Shown: positions 9,424-21,102 of the stretch, piece after piece
How positions within the stretch are numbered: position 1 is the first letter of the stretch
Layout of the letters: every line of letters begins with the position of its first letter
From: Faunimonas pinastri
GTDB lineage: Bacteria; Pseudomonadota; Alphaproteobacteria; Rhizobiales; Afifellaceae
NCBI RefSeq assembly: GCF_900110915.1
Contig: NZ_FOFG01000008.1
Coordinates: forward strand, 62,001 to 126,000
DNA length: 64,000 nt
Direction: 5' to 3'
The notes under the pieces: model-generated
The model's database searches: none
What the model saw: only the letters and a program-made list of their open reading frames with translations
What the model was told of the DNA's origin: nothing
Program-made: the position numbers and the translations under genes

Positions 9424-9658
9424 GACCAGCCGGGGACGCCGACCGCTCCAGCGCCCCGGACACTCCAGACGAGCCATGCGGGGCTTGCTTCCCCTGCCCG
9501 AGAGAAATCATCTGCGAACGGGCGCGGACCGGCCTCGAAGATCCCGACGCGGTGCGGAACTGCGTCGCGGCCGCCCACATCCACCTTGTCTTTACCGACT
9601 TCGACGCACTCTGCGAAACAAGGTCCATGGAGGACCCTGTACCCGGAGCGGATGGCAG

Positions 9659-10609
9659 TTGACGGACACGTTTCTGGTAAATGCCGCGCCTGACACCGTC
9701 CTCGCGCTGACGGACTGGCTCTCTCATCTCGGCGGCGAGCGCCGCCTTTCCGACAAGACGCTGGAGGCCTATCGTCGCGATCTCTGGCAGTTTCTGGCCT
9801 TCCTGACCGGTCACATCGGTTCCCCGCCAGCCCTTTCCGATCTTTCCGCGCTTCGCCTCGCCGATCTTCGCGCCTTCATGGCGCAGCGGCGGCGGGACGG
9901 CGCGGGCGCGCGCACTCTGGGGCGGCAGATCGCGGCCCTTCGCTCCTTCGCCCGGTTTTGCGAAAAGCGCGGACTGGCCGCGAGCAGCGCCTTCACGCTG
10001 GTGCGCGCGCCGAAGCAGCCAAGCAGCATCCCGCGCGCCCTTACCGTCTCCGATGCCCGGGCGGTCGTCGCGAATGCCGACATGCTGGCCGAGCAACCCT
10101 GGATCGGCGCTCGCGACACGGCGGTCCTCACCCTGCTGTATGGCTGCGGGCTCCGCATTTCGGAAGCCCTGGCGATCTCCGCCGCGGATGCTCCGGTCGG
10201 CGGGCGACAGACGCTCCGGGTGGTCGGCAAGGGCGGCAAGGAGCGGATCGTACCGGTGCTTCCCGCCGTGAGCCGCGCCGTCGAGGCTTACCTGAAGCTT
10301 TGCCCCTATGAGCCGCAGGGCGCGGATCCGCTGTTTCGCGGCGCCAAAGGCGGCCCGCTCTCGCCACGCATCATCCAGCTTGCCATCGAGCGGCTACGTG
10401 GCGCGCTCGGGCTGGAGAAGTCGGCCACGCCGCATGCACTCCGGCATTCCTTCGCGACGCATCTTCTCGGGGGCGGCGGCGACCTGAGATCCATCCAGGA
10501 ACTGCTCGGACATGCCAGTCTCTCGACGACGCAGACCTATACGCGGGTGGATACCGACCGGCTCCTCGACGTCTATCGCCGGGCTCACCCCCGTGCTTCG
10601 GCCAGCTAG
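9659..10609 (+). CDS. xerC: Tyrosine recombinase XerC
   Basis: A 316-residue site-specific recombinase for resolving chromosome dimers. The N-terminal SAM-like domain holds LSDKTLEAYRRDL. Catalytic residues visible are Arg166 (CGLRISEAL), Lys191 (GKGGKER), His259 and Arg262 (HALRHSF), His285 (LLGHASL) and nucleophile Tyr294 (TQTYTRVD). I take the TTG at 9659 as start, with GGAG about 10 bases upstream and an N terminus (TDTFLVNAAPDT) like rhizobial XerC; no in-frame ATG lies near. It looks like the housekeeping enzyme and not a mobile-element integrase, since flanking genes are core genes. A strong terminator follows. Confidence 0.9.
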   Translation: MTDTFLVNAAPDTVLALTDWLSHLGGERRLSDKTLEAYRRDLWQFLAFLTGHIGSPPALSDLSALRLADLRAFMAQRRRDGAGARTLGRQIAALRSFARFCEKRGLAASSAFTLVRAPKQPSSIPRALTVSDARAVVANADMLAEQPWIGARDTAVLTLLYGCGLRISEALAISAADAPVGGRQTLRVVGKGGKERIVPVLPAVSRAVEAYLKLCPYEPQGADPLFRGAKGGPLSPRIIQLAIERLRGALGLEKSATPHALRHSFATHLLGGGGDLRSIQELLGHASLSTTQTYTRVDTDRLLDVYRRAHPRASAS

Positions 10610-10704
10610 GAATCGAACCAAACGAACATTCACGACACGGTGATTGAACCAATTCGAAGATGCACCGTTATCGTCGCATATCCAGTCCAAGTTACACTTT
10701 TAAA

Positions 10705-10734
10705 ACGCCGGCCTTAGCGCCGGCGTCTTTTTTT
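10705..10734 (+). terminator. Rho-independent terminator of xerC
   Basis: ACGCCGGC and GCCGGCGT pair around the loop CTTAGC and are followed by CTTTTTTT. It lies about 95 bases past the xerC stop. Confidence 0.92.
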
Positions 10735-10752
10735 GCGTGGTGTTCCCAGACG

Positions 10753-10777
10753 AAAAAAGCCGCCCCAAGGGCGGCTT
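10753..10777 (-). terminator. Rho-independent terminator of lpd
   Basis: On the minus strand, AAGCCGCCC pairs with GGGCGGCTT and runs into six T residues. It lies about 40 bases past the lpd stop and faces the xerC terminator, so the two convergent units are insulated from each other. Confidence 0.9.
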
Positions 10778-10816
10778 CCTCGATCTCGGAATGGCAGTTC
10801 CGAAGACCGTCTCCGA

Positions 10817-12226
10817 TCACATGTGGATCGGCTTGAACCCGGCAGCCATGGCGGCTTCGCGGACAGCCTCGGACATCGTCGGATGCGCGTGGCAGGTGCG
10901 GGCGAGATCCTCGGACGACCCGCCGAATTCCATCAGCACCGCGATCTCGTGGATCATCTCGCCGGCACCGGCGCCGACGATGGCCCCGCCCAGGACGCGA
11001 TCGGTCTTGGCATCGGCCAGCACCTTCACGAAACCGTCGGTGTGACCCATGGCACGCGCCCGGCCGTTCGCCGTGAAGGGGAACTTGCCGACCTTGTACT
11101 GGGTGCCCGCAGCCTTCAGCATCTCTTCCGAAGCACCGACGACCGCGATTTCCGGCATCGTGTAGACCACGCCCGGAATGACCTCGTAGTTCACGTGGCC
11201 CTTCTGCCCCGACAGGATCTCGGCGACGGCAACGCCCTCGTCCTCGGCCTTGTGCGCCAGCATCGGGCCGGCGATCACGTCGCCGATGGCGTAGATGCCG
11301 GGCACGTTGGTCTGGTAATGCGCGTCGACGGCGACACGGCGGCGGTCGTCGAACTGCACGCCAGCTTCTTCCAGGCCCAGGCCTTCGGTGTAGGGCCGCC
11401 GGCCGATCGCCACGAGCACCACGTCGGCGTCGATCGTCTCGCTCGAACCCTCGCCCTTGGCCGGCGCGACGCTGACCTTCAGGTCGCTGCCGGAGGTGTC
11501 GATGCCGGTCACCTTGGTGGAGAGCTTGATCGTCATGCCCTGCTTGGCCAGCAGCCGCTGCGACTGCTTGGCGACTTCGTCGTCCATGCCCGGCAGGATG
11601 CGGTCGAGGAACTCGACCACCGTCACCTCGGAGCCGAGACGGCGCCAGACGGAGCCGATCTCCAGTCCGATGACGCCGGCGCCCACGACCAGCAGCCTGG
11701 CCGGAACCTTGTCCAGCTCCAGCGCCCCGGTGGAGGTGACGACGCGCTTCTCGTCGATCTCGACGCCGGGAACGCCTGCCGATTCAGAGCCGGTCGCGAT
11801 GACGATGCTCTTGGTCTCCAGCGTCTGGCTCGAGCCGTCCTCGCCCGTTACCTCGACCTTGCCGGCGCCCTTGATCTTGCCGGTGCCGCGGAAGGTCTCG
11901 ACCTTGTTCTTCTTGAACAGGAAGGCCACGCCGTCGACATTGGCCTTCACCGTGTCGTTCTTGTGAGCCTGCATGCCCGGCAGGTCGAGCTCCAGGCCGC
12001 TGATCTTCACGCCGAGCTTGGCAAAGCCATGACCGGCTTCCTCGAACATCTCGGAGGCGTGCAGCAGCGCCTTGGAGGGAATGCAGCCGACATTCAGGCA
12101 GGTACCGCCATACGTCGCCCGCTTCTCGACCACCGCAACCTTCAGCCCGAGCTGCGCGGCGCGAATGGCGCAGACATAGCCACCCGGGCCTGTTCCGATA
12201 ACAACGAGATCGTAGCTTCCTGCCAT
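10817..12226 (-). CDS. lpd: Dihydrolipoamide dehydrogenase (E3)
   Basis: A 469-residue flavoprotein that reoxidises the lipoyl group of the 2-oxoglutarate dehydrogenase complex with NAD. It shows the FAD-binding [12 protein letters not shown], the redox disulphide Cys43/Cys48 in [13 protein letters not shown], the NAD-binding [12 protein letters not shown], the second FAD motif YAIGDV, and the C-terminal catalytic HAHPTMSE. It is the last gene of the TCA cluster, 76 bases after sucB with a hairpin in between. It may also serve pyruvate dehydrogenase or the glycine cleavage system if the genome has no second copy, which cannot be seen here. Confidence 0.97.
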   Translation of the reverse strand: MAGSYDLVVIGTGPGGYVCAIRAAQLGLKVAVVEKRATYGGTCLNVGCIPSKALLHASEMFEEAGHGFAKLGVKISGLELDLPGMQAHKNDTVKANVDGVAFLFKKNKVETFRGTGKIKGAGKVEVTGEDGSSQTLETKSIVIATGSESAGVPGVEIDEKRVVTSTGALELDKVPARLLVVGAGVIGLEIGSVWRRLGSEVTVVEFLDRILPGMDDEVAKQSQRLLAKQGMTIKLSTKVTGIDTSGSDLKVSVAPAKGEGSSETIDADVVLVAIGRRPYTEGLGLEEAGVQFDDRRRVAVDAHYQTNVPGIYAIGDVIAGPMLAHKAEDEGVAVAEILSGQKGHVNYEVIPGVVYTMPEIAVVGASEEMLKAAGTQYKVGKFPFTANGRARAMGHTDGFVKVLADAKTDRVLGGAIVGAGAGEMIHEIAVLMEFGGSSEDLARTCHAHPTMSEAVREAAMAAGFKPIHM

Positions 12227-12244
12227 GGCGGTTTCCTCATGTTG

Positions 12245-12269
12245 AAAAGGCGAGCCAGGCTCGCCTTTT
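12245..12269. terminator. Perfect hairpin between sucB and lpd
   Basis: AAAAGGCGAG and CTCGCCTTTT form a 10-bp stem with loop CCAGG, with T-rich ends on both strands. It sits in the sucB-lpd gap of a same-strand cluster and so could be a partial terminator or an mRNA processing and stability element that sets the E3 level relative to E1 and E2. Confidence 0.7.
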
Positions 12270-12302
12270 ACGATGTCATTCGAACTGTAGCGGACCCGTC
12301 GA

Positions 12303-13565
12303 TCAGAGATCGAGAACCAGGCGCTGCGGATCCTCGATCGCGTCCTTGATCCTGACGAGGAAGGTCACCGCTTCCTTGCCGTCGATCACGCGGTGATCGT
12401 AGGACAGCGCCAGATACATCATCGGGCGGATGACGACCTGGCCGTTGCGGACCACCGGACGCTCCTCGATGCGGTGCATGCCGAGAATACCGGACTGCGG
12501 CGCGTTCAGGATCGGCGTCGACATCAGCGAGCCGTAGACGCCGCCGTTGGAGATCGTGAAGGTGCCGCCCTGCATGTCGGCCATGGTGAGCTGCCCGTCA
12601 CGCGCCTTCTTGCCGAAGTTGCTGATGGTCTTCTCGACACCGGCGATCGACAGGTCCTGCGCATCGCGCACCACCGGCACGACGAGACCCTTGTCGGTGC
12701 CGACCGCCACACCGATGTGGTAGTAGTTCTTGTAGATCAGGTCCTGGCCGTCGAGCTCGGCGTTCACCGCCGGCACTTCCTTCAGCGCGGCGCAGACCGC
12801 CTTGACGAAGAAGCCCATGAAGCCGAGGCGGGTGCCGTGCTTCTTCTCGAACAGGTCCTTGTACTGCTTCCGCAGTTCCATCACCGCGCCCATGTCCACA
12901 TCGTTGAACGTGGTGAGCATGGCCGCGTTCGCCTGCGCGTCCTTGAGACGGCGGGCGATGGTCTGGCGTAGCTTCGTCATCTTGACGCGCTGCTCGCGCG
13001 GCTCGTCGGCTGCCGGGGAAGGAGCCCGGGCCTGTGCCGGCGCGGAAGCGGGAGTTGCGGAAGAAAGGTTCTGCAGCGCTGACAGGACATCGCCCTTCAG
13101 CACCTGGCCGCGCTTGCCGGAACCGGAAACCTGATCGGCCGAAACGTTCTGCTCTTCCATCAGCTTGCGCGCCGAGGGAGCCGGCGGCATGTCGGTGTGC
13201 GCCGGGCCGTTGGCCGTGGCGGGAGCCGGCGAAGTCGCAACGGGCTTCGCGGGCTCGGCTTCCTTCGCGGCCGGGCGCTCGACGGGCTGCTCGGGCCCGG
13301 CATTCACCGTTCCCGCAGTGCCGCCGGCGCCTTCGCTCAGAAGACCCAGAAGCGCACCGACCTCGACCGTCTCGCCTTCCTTCACCGCGATGGAGGAGAG
13401 CTTGCCCGAGCTCGGCGCCGGCACCTCGATGGTGACCTTGTCCGTTTCCAGCTCAACCAGCGGCTCGTCCGCCTGAACGCTGTCGCCTTCCTTCTTGAAC
13501 CATTGCCCGATGGTGGCCTCGGTCACCGATTCGCCGAGCGTCGGGACCTTGATTTCCGTTGCCAT
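12303..13565 (-). CDS. sucB: Dihydrolipoyllysine succinyltransferase (E2 of 2-oxoglutarate dehydrogenase)
   Basis: A 420-residue E2 subunit. The N-terminal lipoyl domain carries the lipoylated Lys43 in [10 protein letters not shown] Pro/Ala-rich linker leads to the peripheral subunit-binding domain (PSARKLMEE...[13 protein letters not shown], about residues 130-170). The C-terminal catalytic domain has [14 protein letters not shown] with the active-site His and Asp. One lipoyl domain and about 420 residues is the usual size for SucB. The start has GGGAAG a few bases upstream. It lies 36 bases behind sucA and is presumably co-transcribed with it. Confidence 0.97.
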   Translation of the reverse strand: MATEIKVPTLGESVTEATIGQWFKKEGDSVQADEPLVELETDKVTIEVPAPSSGKLSSIAVKEGETVEVGALLGLLSEGAGGTAGTVNAGPEQPVERPAAKEAEPAKPVATSPAPATANGPAHTDMPPAPSARKLMEEQNVSADQVSGSGKRGQVLKGDVLSALQNLSSATPASAPAQARAPSPAADEPREQRVKMTKLRQTIARRLKDAQANAAMLTTFNDVDMGAVMELRKQYKDLFEKKHGTRLGFMGFFVKAVCAALKEVPAVNAELDGQDLIYKNYYHIGVAVGTDKGLVVPVVRDAQDLSIAGVEKTISNFGKKARDGQLTMADMQGGTFTISNGGVYGSLMSTPILNAPQSGILGMHRIEERPVVRNGQVVIRPMMYLALSYDHRVIDGKEAVTFLVRIKDAIEDPQRLVLDL

Positions 13566-13601
13566 GTCTTCTTCCCGTCGTGGTTGCCGGCAGTGCTGAC
13601 G

Positions 13602-16568
13602 TCAGCCGCCCAGTGCGTCTTCCAAGAATTGATCGCGTTGCTTCAGATGCGCCGACATCTTGCCGACGGCCGTCGCGGCCGCCGCCGGACGACCGGCATA
13701 GCGGATGTTGCGTGCCGGCAGCTTGGCGAGCTCGACAGACGCCTCGATGCGCGCCTCGACGAAGAACCAGCTGCCCATGTTCTGCGGCTCTTCCTGACAC
13801 CAGACGATCTCGGCGTCGCGGAAGCGGGCCAGCGTCTCGGCCAGCGCCTTCAGCGGGAACGGATAGAGCTGCTCGACGCGCATGATGTAGACGTCGTCGA
13901 TGCCGCGCTTCTCGCGCTCCTCGTAGAGGTCGTAATAGACCTTGCCGCTGCACAGCACGACCCGGCGGATGCGGCTGTCCTCTGCCAGCTTGATCGGCTG
14001 ATTCGCCAGCGTCTCCGCATCGTCCTTGAGCAGGCGATGGAAGGTGGAGCCCTCCGCCAGATCCGACACCTTGGAAACCGCCCGCTTGTGGCGCAGCAGC
14101 GACTTCGGCGTCATCAGGATCAGCGGCTTGCGGAAGCTGCGGTGCATCTGCCGGCGCAGGATATGGAAGTAGTTGGCCGGCGTCGTGCAGTTGGCGACCT
14201 GCATGTTGTCCTCGGCGCACATCTGGAGATAGCGCTCCAGGCGAGCCGACGAGTGTTCCGGGCCCTGCCCTTCGTAGCCATGCGGCAGCAGCATCACGAG
14301 GCCGGACATGCGCAGCCATTTGCGTTCGCCCGACGAGATGAACTGATCGACCACGACCTGCGCTCCGTTGGCGAAATCGCCGAACTGGGCTTCCCACAGG
14401 GTCAGCGCGTTCGGTTCCGCCAGCGAGTAGCCGTACTCGAAGCCGAGCACCGCCTCTTCGGAGAGCATCGAGTTGATGACTTCGTAATGGGCCTGCTCGC
14501 CGCCCAGATGGTTCAGCGAGGTGTAGCGCTTCTCCGTCTCCTGGTCGTAGAGCACCGAATGACGCTGCGAGAAAGTGCCACGCTCGACGTCCTGCCCGGA
14601 CAGGCGGATCTTGAAGCCTTCCTTGAGCAGCGAACCGAAAGCCAGCGCCTCGCCGAAAGACCAGTCGATGTTCTCGCCGCTGTCGATCATGCCCTTCCGG
14701 TTGTCGAGGAAGCGCTGGATCGTGCGGTGAACCTTGAAGTCCTTGGGGATGCGGGTCAGGCGCGTGCCGAGGGCGGTCAGGTCGTTCTTGGTCACGGCCG
14801 TGTCGCCGACGCGGCGCTCGTCGCCCGCCTGCGGGGTGGTCAGGCCCGACCACGCGCCGTCCAGCCAGTCGGCCTTGTTCGGATTGTAGGCCTGCCCGGC
14901 TTCGAACTCGACGTCCATCTTCTGCCGGAACTCGGCGCGGAGAGCATCGAGATCCTGCGCGGAGATCAGGCCCTCGCCTTCCAGCTTCTTGGCATAAAGC
15001 TCAAGCGTGGAAGGATGATGCCGGATTTCCTTGTACATCAACGGCTGCGTGAAGGACGGCTCGTCGCCTTCGTTGTGGCCGAAGCGGCGGTAGCAGAACA
15101 TGTCGATCACGACAGGCTTGTGGAAGCGCTGGCGGAACTCGACGGCCACCTTGGCGGCGAAGACCACCGCTTCCGGATCGTCGCCGTTCACGTGGAAGAT
15201 CGGCGCCTCGATCATCTTCGCCACATCCGACGGATAGGGCGAGGAGCGCGAGAAGCGCGGATTGGTCGTGAAGCCGATCTGGTTGTTGACGATGAAATGC
15301 AGCGAGCCGCCGGTGCGGTGGCCGCGCAGGCCGGAAAGGCCGAAGCACTCCGCCACGACGCCCTGGCCGGCGAAGGCCGCATCGCCGTGCATCAGCACGG
15401 GCAGCACCTGCACCCGCTTCTTGTCCTCGTGCTGGTCCTGCTTGGCGCGAGCCTTGCCGAGCACCACGGGATCGACGATTTCCAGATGCGAGGGGTTGGC
15501 GGTCAGCGACAGGTGGACCTGGTTGCCGTCGAACTCGCGGTCCGACGAAGCACCCAGATGGTACTTCACGTCGCCGGAGCCCTCGACCTCGTCGGGAGTG
15601 GACGAACCGCCCTTGAACTCGTTGAAGATCGCGCGCTGCGGCTTGCCCATCACCTGGGACAGCACGTTGAGGCGTCCACGGTGCGGCATGCCCAGCACGA
15701 TTTCGCGGATGCCGAGCTGGCCGCCACGCTTGATGATCTGCTCCAGCGCCGGGATCAGCGCCTCCGCGCCGTCCAGGCCGAAACGCTTGGTGCCGGTGTA
15801 CTTGACGTCGAGGAACTTCTCGAAGCCCTCGGCCTCGACCAGCTTGTTCAGGATCGCCTTCTTGCCCTCGGCGGTGAAGGTGATCTCCTTGGCGGGGCCC
15901 TCGATCCGCTCCTGGATCCAGGCCTTCTCCTCAGCGGAGGTGATGTGCATGAACTCCACGCCGAGGGTGGAGCAATAGGTGCGACGCAGGATCTCCAGCA
16001 TCTCGCGAACGGTCGCGAATTCCATGCCGAGAACGTTGTCGATAAAGATCTTGCGGTCGTAGTCGGCCTCGGTGAAGCCGTAGGTCGCGGGCTGCAGCTC
16101 GGCGTCTTCGCGGTTCTGCGAAATGCCCAGCGGATCCAGCTTGGCATGGAAGTGGCCGCGCATACGGTAGGCGCGGATCATCATGATCGCCCGCACGGAG
16201 TCGCGGGTCGCGCGCTGCACGTGGTCGGGGCTGATCTCGGCGCCGGAGGTCTTTGCCTGCGCCTGGGCCTTGGCCTGAATCTTGTCGCCGACATGCTTCT
16301 CGATGGCCGGCCAGTTGCCGTCCAGGGCGGAAACCAGTTCGCCATTCGCGACGATCGGCCAGTCCGGACGCTTCCACGGCGCGCCGCGCGCTTCCGCCAG
16401 AACCTCGTCCTTGTTGTCCTTCAGCGTGGAGAAGAAGTCGCGCCACTCCGCGTCCACCGAGGACGGGTCCTGCTGGAAGCGGGTGTAAAGTTCTTCGAGA
16501 TAGGCAGCGTTGCCGCCATACAGAAACGAGGAAAGCTGAAAGGCTTCGTTTGCTTCTTGCCGTGCCAT
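13602..16568 (-). CDS. sucA: 2-Oxoglutarate dehydrogenase E1 component
   Basis: A 988-residue thiamine-diphosphate enzyme that decarboxylates 2-oxoglutarate and passes the succinyl group to SucB. The N terminus has the short SucA helix ELYTRFQQDPSSVDAEW-type region. Family signatures include GMPHRGRLNVL, the ThDP motif ending in HGDAAFAGQG, VNNQIGFTT and LLPHGYEGQGPEHSSAR. Length fits the alphaproteobacterial family (about 990). It is preceded by sucD with a 100-bp gap holding a hairpin and followed closely by sucB. A very long frame on the opposite strand is a high-GC shadow. Confidence 0.98.
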   Translation of the reverse strand: MARQEANEAFQLSSFLYGGNAAYLEELYTRFQQDPSSVDAEWRDFFSTLKDNKDEVLAEARGAPWKRPDWPIVANGELVSALDGNWPAIEKHVGDKIQAKAQAQAKTSGAEISPDHVQRATRDSVRAIMMIRAYRMRGHFHAKLDPLGISQNREDAELQPATYGFTEADYDRKIFIDNVLGMEFATVREMLEILRRTYCSTLGVEFMHITSAEEKAWIQERIEGPAKEITFTAEGKKAILNKLVEAEGFEKFLDVKYTGTKRFGLDGAEALIPALEQIIKRGGQLGIREIVLGMPHRGRLNVLSQVMGKPQRAIFNEFKGGSSTPDEVEGSGDVKYHLGASSDREFDGNQVHLSLTANPSHLEIVDPVVLGKARAKQDQHEDKKRVQVLPVLMHGDAAFAGQGVVAECFGLSGLRGHRTGGSLHFIVNNQIGFTTNPRFSRSSPYPSDVAKMIEAPIFHVNGDDPEAVVFAAKVAVEFRQRFHKPVVIDMFCYRRFGHNEGDEPSFTQPLMYKEIRHHPSTLELYAKKLEGEGLISAQDLDALRAEFRQKMDVEFEAGQAYNPNKADWLDGAWSGLTTPQAGDERRVGDTAVTKNDLTALGTRLTRIPKDFKVHRTIQRFLDNRKGMIDSGENIDWSFGEALAFGSLLKEGFKIRLSGQDVERGTFSQRHSVLYDQETEKRYTSLNHLGGEQAHYEVINSMLSEEAVLGFEYGYSLAEPNALTLWEAQFGDFANGAQVVVDQFISSGERKWLRMSGLVMLLPHGYEGQGPEHSSARLERYLQMCAEDNMQVANCTTPANYFHILRRQMHRSFRKPLILMTPKSLLRHKRAVSKVSDLAEGSTFHRLLKDDAETLANQPIKLAEDSRIRRVVLCSGKVYYDLYEEREKRGIDDVYIMRVEQLYPFPLKALAETLARFRDAEIVWCQEEPQNMGSWFFVEARIEASVELAKLPARNIRYAGRPAAAATAVGKMSAHLKQRDQFLEDALGG

Positions 16569-16640
16569 TTTTCGTCGCGGAAGCCTCTCGGCCCCGTGCC
16601 TCTCGCCTGCCGCCGCCCCCCTGGCGACGGCCCCGGTGAT

Positions 16641-16660
16641 GGCCGGGTCTCCCCCCGGCC
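16641..16660. other. Hairpin in the sucD-sucA gap
   Basis: GGCCGGG and CCCGGCC pair across a 6-base pyrimidine loop just past the sucD stop. There is no T-run, so it could mark an mRNA processing site or an inefficient end between the sucCD and sucAB parts of the cluster. Confidence 0.4.
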
Positions 16661-16668
16661 TTTGGGTA

Positions 16669-17553
16669 TTAACGCTTCAAGACCTCGACGAGCGTCTCGC
16701 CGAGCTTGGCGGGCGAAGGCGACACGCGAATGCCGGCCGCTTCCATTGCCGCGATCTTGTCTTCCGAGCCGCCCTTACCGCCCGAAATGATGGCGCCAGC
16801 ATGGCCCATGCGACGTCCGGGAGGAGCGGTACGGCCCGCGATGAACCCGACCATCGGCTTGGAACGGCCCTTCTTCGCTTCCTGACGAAGGAATTCCGCG
16901 GCCTCTTCCTCGGCCGAGCCGCCGATCTCGCCGATCATGATGATCGACTGCGTCTCGTCGTCGGACAGGAACATGTCCAGCACGTCGATGAACTCGGTGC
17001 CCTTCACGGGGTCACCGCCGATGCCGACGGCCGTGGACTGTCCGAGGCCCTGCTGGGTGGTCTGGTACACCGCTTCGTAGGTAAGCGTGCCGGAGCGCGA
17101 GACAATACCCACCGATCCGCGCTTGAAGATATTGCCGGGCATGATGCCGATCTTGCACTCGCCGGGCGTCAGCACGCCCGGGCAGTTCGGCCCGATCAGC
17201 CGGCTCTTGGAGCCGGACAGCGCGCGCCTCACCTTCACCATGTCGAGCACCGGGATGCCCTCGGTGATGCAGATGATCAGTTCGATCTCGGCGGCGATCG
17301 CCTCGGCGATCGAGTCGGCCGCGAACGGCGGCGGCACGTAGATCACCGACGCGGTGGCGCCGGTCTCGGACTTGGCTTCCGCGACCGAATCGAAGACCGG
17401 CAGGCCGAGATGGGTCTGGCCGCCTTTGCCGGGCGTCACGCCGCCGACCATCTTGGTGCCGTAGGCGATAGCCTGCTCGGTGTGGAAGGTGCCCTGCGAG
17501 CCGGTGATGCCCTGGCAGATGACCTTGGTATTGCTGTCGACGAGGATGGACAT
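16669..17553 (-). CDS. sucD: Succinyl-CoA synthetase alpha subunit
   Basis: A 294-residue subunit that carries the phosphohistidine of the succinyl-CoA/ADP reaction. The N terminus has the CoA-binding motif [13 protein letters not shown], and the active-site His lies in [16 protein letters not shown] and [13 protein letters not shown] are further signatures. The ATG follows the sucC stop after a single base (TAAGATG), so translation of the two subunits is coupled and stoichiometric. Confidence 0.98.
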   Translation of the reverse strand: MSILVDSNTKVICQGITGSQGTFHTEQAIAYGTKMVGGVTPGKGGQTHLGLPVFDSVAEAKSETGATASVIYVPPPFAADSIAEAIAAEIELIICITEGIPVLDMVKVRRALSGSKSRLIGPNCPGVLTPGECKIGIMPGNIFKRGSVGIVSRSGTLTYEAVYQTTQQGLGQSTAVGIGGDPVKGTEFIDVLDMFLSDDETQSIIMIGEIGGSAEEEAAEFLRQEAKKGRSKPMVGFIAGRTAPPGRRMGHAGAIISGGKGGSEDKIAAMEAAGIRVSPSPAKLGETLVEVLKR

Positions 17554-17554
17554 C

Positions 17555-18754
<1,200 letters not shown>

Positions 18755-18767
18755 GGACAGCCCTTCC

Positions 18768-19730
<963 letters not shown>

Positions 19731-19849
19731 TCAGACGCCTTCCGTTTACGTAAGGGTGAGGTAAGCCACGACCTTGCGAGGGCAGTTAGCGCCTTTGACT
19801 CTCCTTGGCAAGGAAAAGGCCGGTCGACCTTCACCCTTCGTCGGTCAGC

Positions 19850-21010
19850 TCATGCGCAGGACTTGGCCTCGGCCCTGGCCGGCGCGTCCACGGCGTGCCC
19901 GGTATTGAAATATTGCTCCGACCGCATTTCCGTCAGCCGGGAGGCGGTTCGCGCGAACTCGAAATTCTCCGTGCCCTGCGATCCTTCCCAGAGATCGTTG
20001 GGCTCCGCCGCGGCCGAGATGATCAGCTTGGTGTGGGTATCGTAGAGGGTATCGACGAGGTTGATGAACCGCTTCGCCTCGTTGCGACGCGTCTCGTCCA
20101 GCACCGGCACATCGGAAAGCAGGAGCGTGTGGTAGTTCCGCGCGATCTCCAGGTAATCCGACGCGCCGAGCGGACGGGCACAGAGATCCTCAAAGCGGAA
20201 CAGGGCGACGCCGCCCACCGCCTCCGGCACCTCGATCGGGTGTCCCTTGTTGATGAGCTCCCGGGGCGTGCCACGGGTGCAGCCCGTCAGCTTCTTGAAG
20301 AAGCCCCGCATGCGGCACTCGGCATCCTCGGCGGTTCCCGCCGTGATGTAGAGCGGATCGGACCGCCCCTTCTCCACGCGGAAATCCTTCGGCGAGGTCA
20401 GGTGGAAGACGTCCATGTGCTCGCGCACGAGATCGATGAAGGGCAGGAACAGAGCCCGGTTCAGGCCGCCCTTGTAGAGTTCGTCCGGCACGACGTTGGA
20501 CGTGGCGACGATCACGACGCCGCTCTTGAACAATTGCTCGAAGAGGCGCCCGAGGATCATCGCGTCCGCGATATCGGTCACCGAGAATTCGTCGAAGCAG
20601 AGCAGGTTCGTTTCCGCCACTATCTCACCGGCGATCACCGGAATCGGATCGGCGGCCATCCCCTCATTCGCCTTCATCTTCTGGCGATAGCGGAAGATCC
20701 GGCCATGCACCTCGGACATGAAGGCGTGAAAATGCACCCGCCGCTTCTGCTTCTCCGGAGCGATCTCGAAGAAGAGATCCATCAGCAGTGTCTTGCCGCG
20801 CCCGACGGAGCCCCAGATGTAAAGCCCCCGGATCGGATCCGGATGGCGGGAAAACAGCCAGCCAAGGGCGCCCTTCTTGCGCTCCTGACAATCGTCAAAG
20901 CGGTTCAGCAAGGCGTCGAGTTCGCGAACCAGGCCGCGCTGGGCCGGATCCGGCTCAATCGCCCCCTGCTGGGCAAGCGCTTCGTAGCGCCCCTCCACAG
21001 TGTCTCGCAT
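19850..21010 (-). CDS. zapE: Cell-division ATPase ZapE (AFG1 family)
   Basis: A 386-residue P-loop ATPase of the AFG1/ZapE family. In E. coli ZapE is linked to Z-ring stability; in mitochondria AFG1 is linked to respiratory-protein turnover. Walker A is GSVGRGKT (residues 67-74) and Walker B is LLCFDEF (about residue 140). The segment FHAFMSEVHGRI and the Arg-containing C-terminal EMRSEQYF region are typical. The start is supported by AAAGGAG ahead of ATG 21010. It precedes the TCA cluster on the same strand, a common Hyphomicrobiales order. Confidence 0.93.
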   Translation of the reverse strand: MRDTVEGRYEALAQQGAIEPDPAQRGLVRELDALLNRFDDCQERKKGALGWLFSRHPDPIRGLYIWGSVGRGKTLLMDLFFEIAPEKQKRRVHFHAFMSEVHGRIFRYRQKMKANEGMAADPIPVIAGEIVAETNLLCFDEFSVTDIADAMILGRLFEQLFKSGVVIVATSNVVPDELYKGGLNRALFLPFIDLVREHMDVFHLTSPKDFRVEKGRSDPLYITAGTAEDAECRMRGFFKKLTGCTRGTPRELINKGHPIEVPEAVGGVALFRFEDLCARPLGASDYLEIARNYHTLLLSDVPVLDETRRNEAKRFINLVDTLYDTHTKLIISAAAEPNDLWEGSQGTENFEFARTASRLTEMRSEQYFNTGHAVDAPARAEAKSCA

Positions 21011-21060
21011 TCAAATCTCCTTTGACGGCGGGATTAGTGAGAGGACACGGGAGATACAAG

Positions 21061-21084
21061 CGGCGGGCGACGAATCGCCCGCCG
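21061..21084 (-). terminator. Perfect hairpin downstream of the omp19-like gene
   Basis: CGGCGGGCGA and TCGCCCGCCG pair around a CGAA tetraloop, 19 bases past the lipoprotein stop. The minus-strand tail lacks a T-run, so termination is plausible but unproved. Confidence 0.5.
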
Positions 21085-21102
21085 AAATATGTCAATTTTC
21101 TC

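Noticed and set aside
9659-10609. Tyrosine recombinase as a mobile-element integrase
   Set aside because: Sequence and length match housekeeping XerC; no attachment site or cargo genes seen.
10605-10622. T-arm-like sequence (TTCGATT flanked by G/C) on the minus strand, possible tRNA
   Set aside because: It lies at the xerC stop, the stem pairs only partly, and no D-arm, anticodon arm or acceptor stem can be built.
13197-16790. A 1197-codon plus-strand frame antisense to sucA and sucB
   Set aside because: It mirrors conserved codons of the minus-strand genes and shows no family; a composition artefact.
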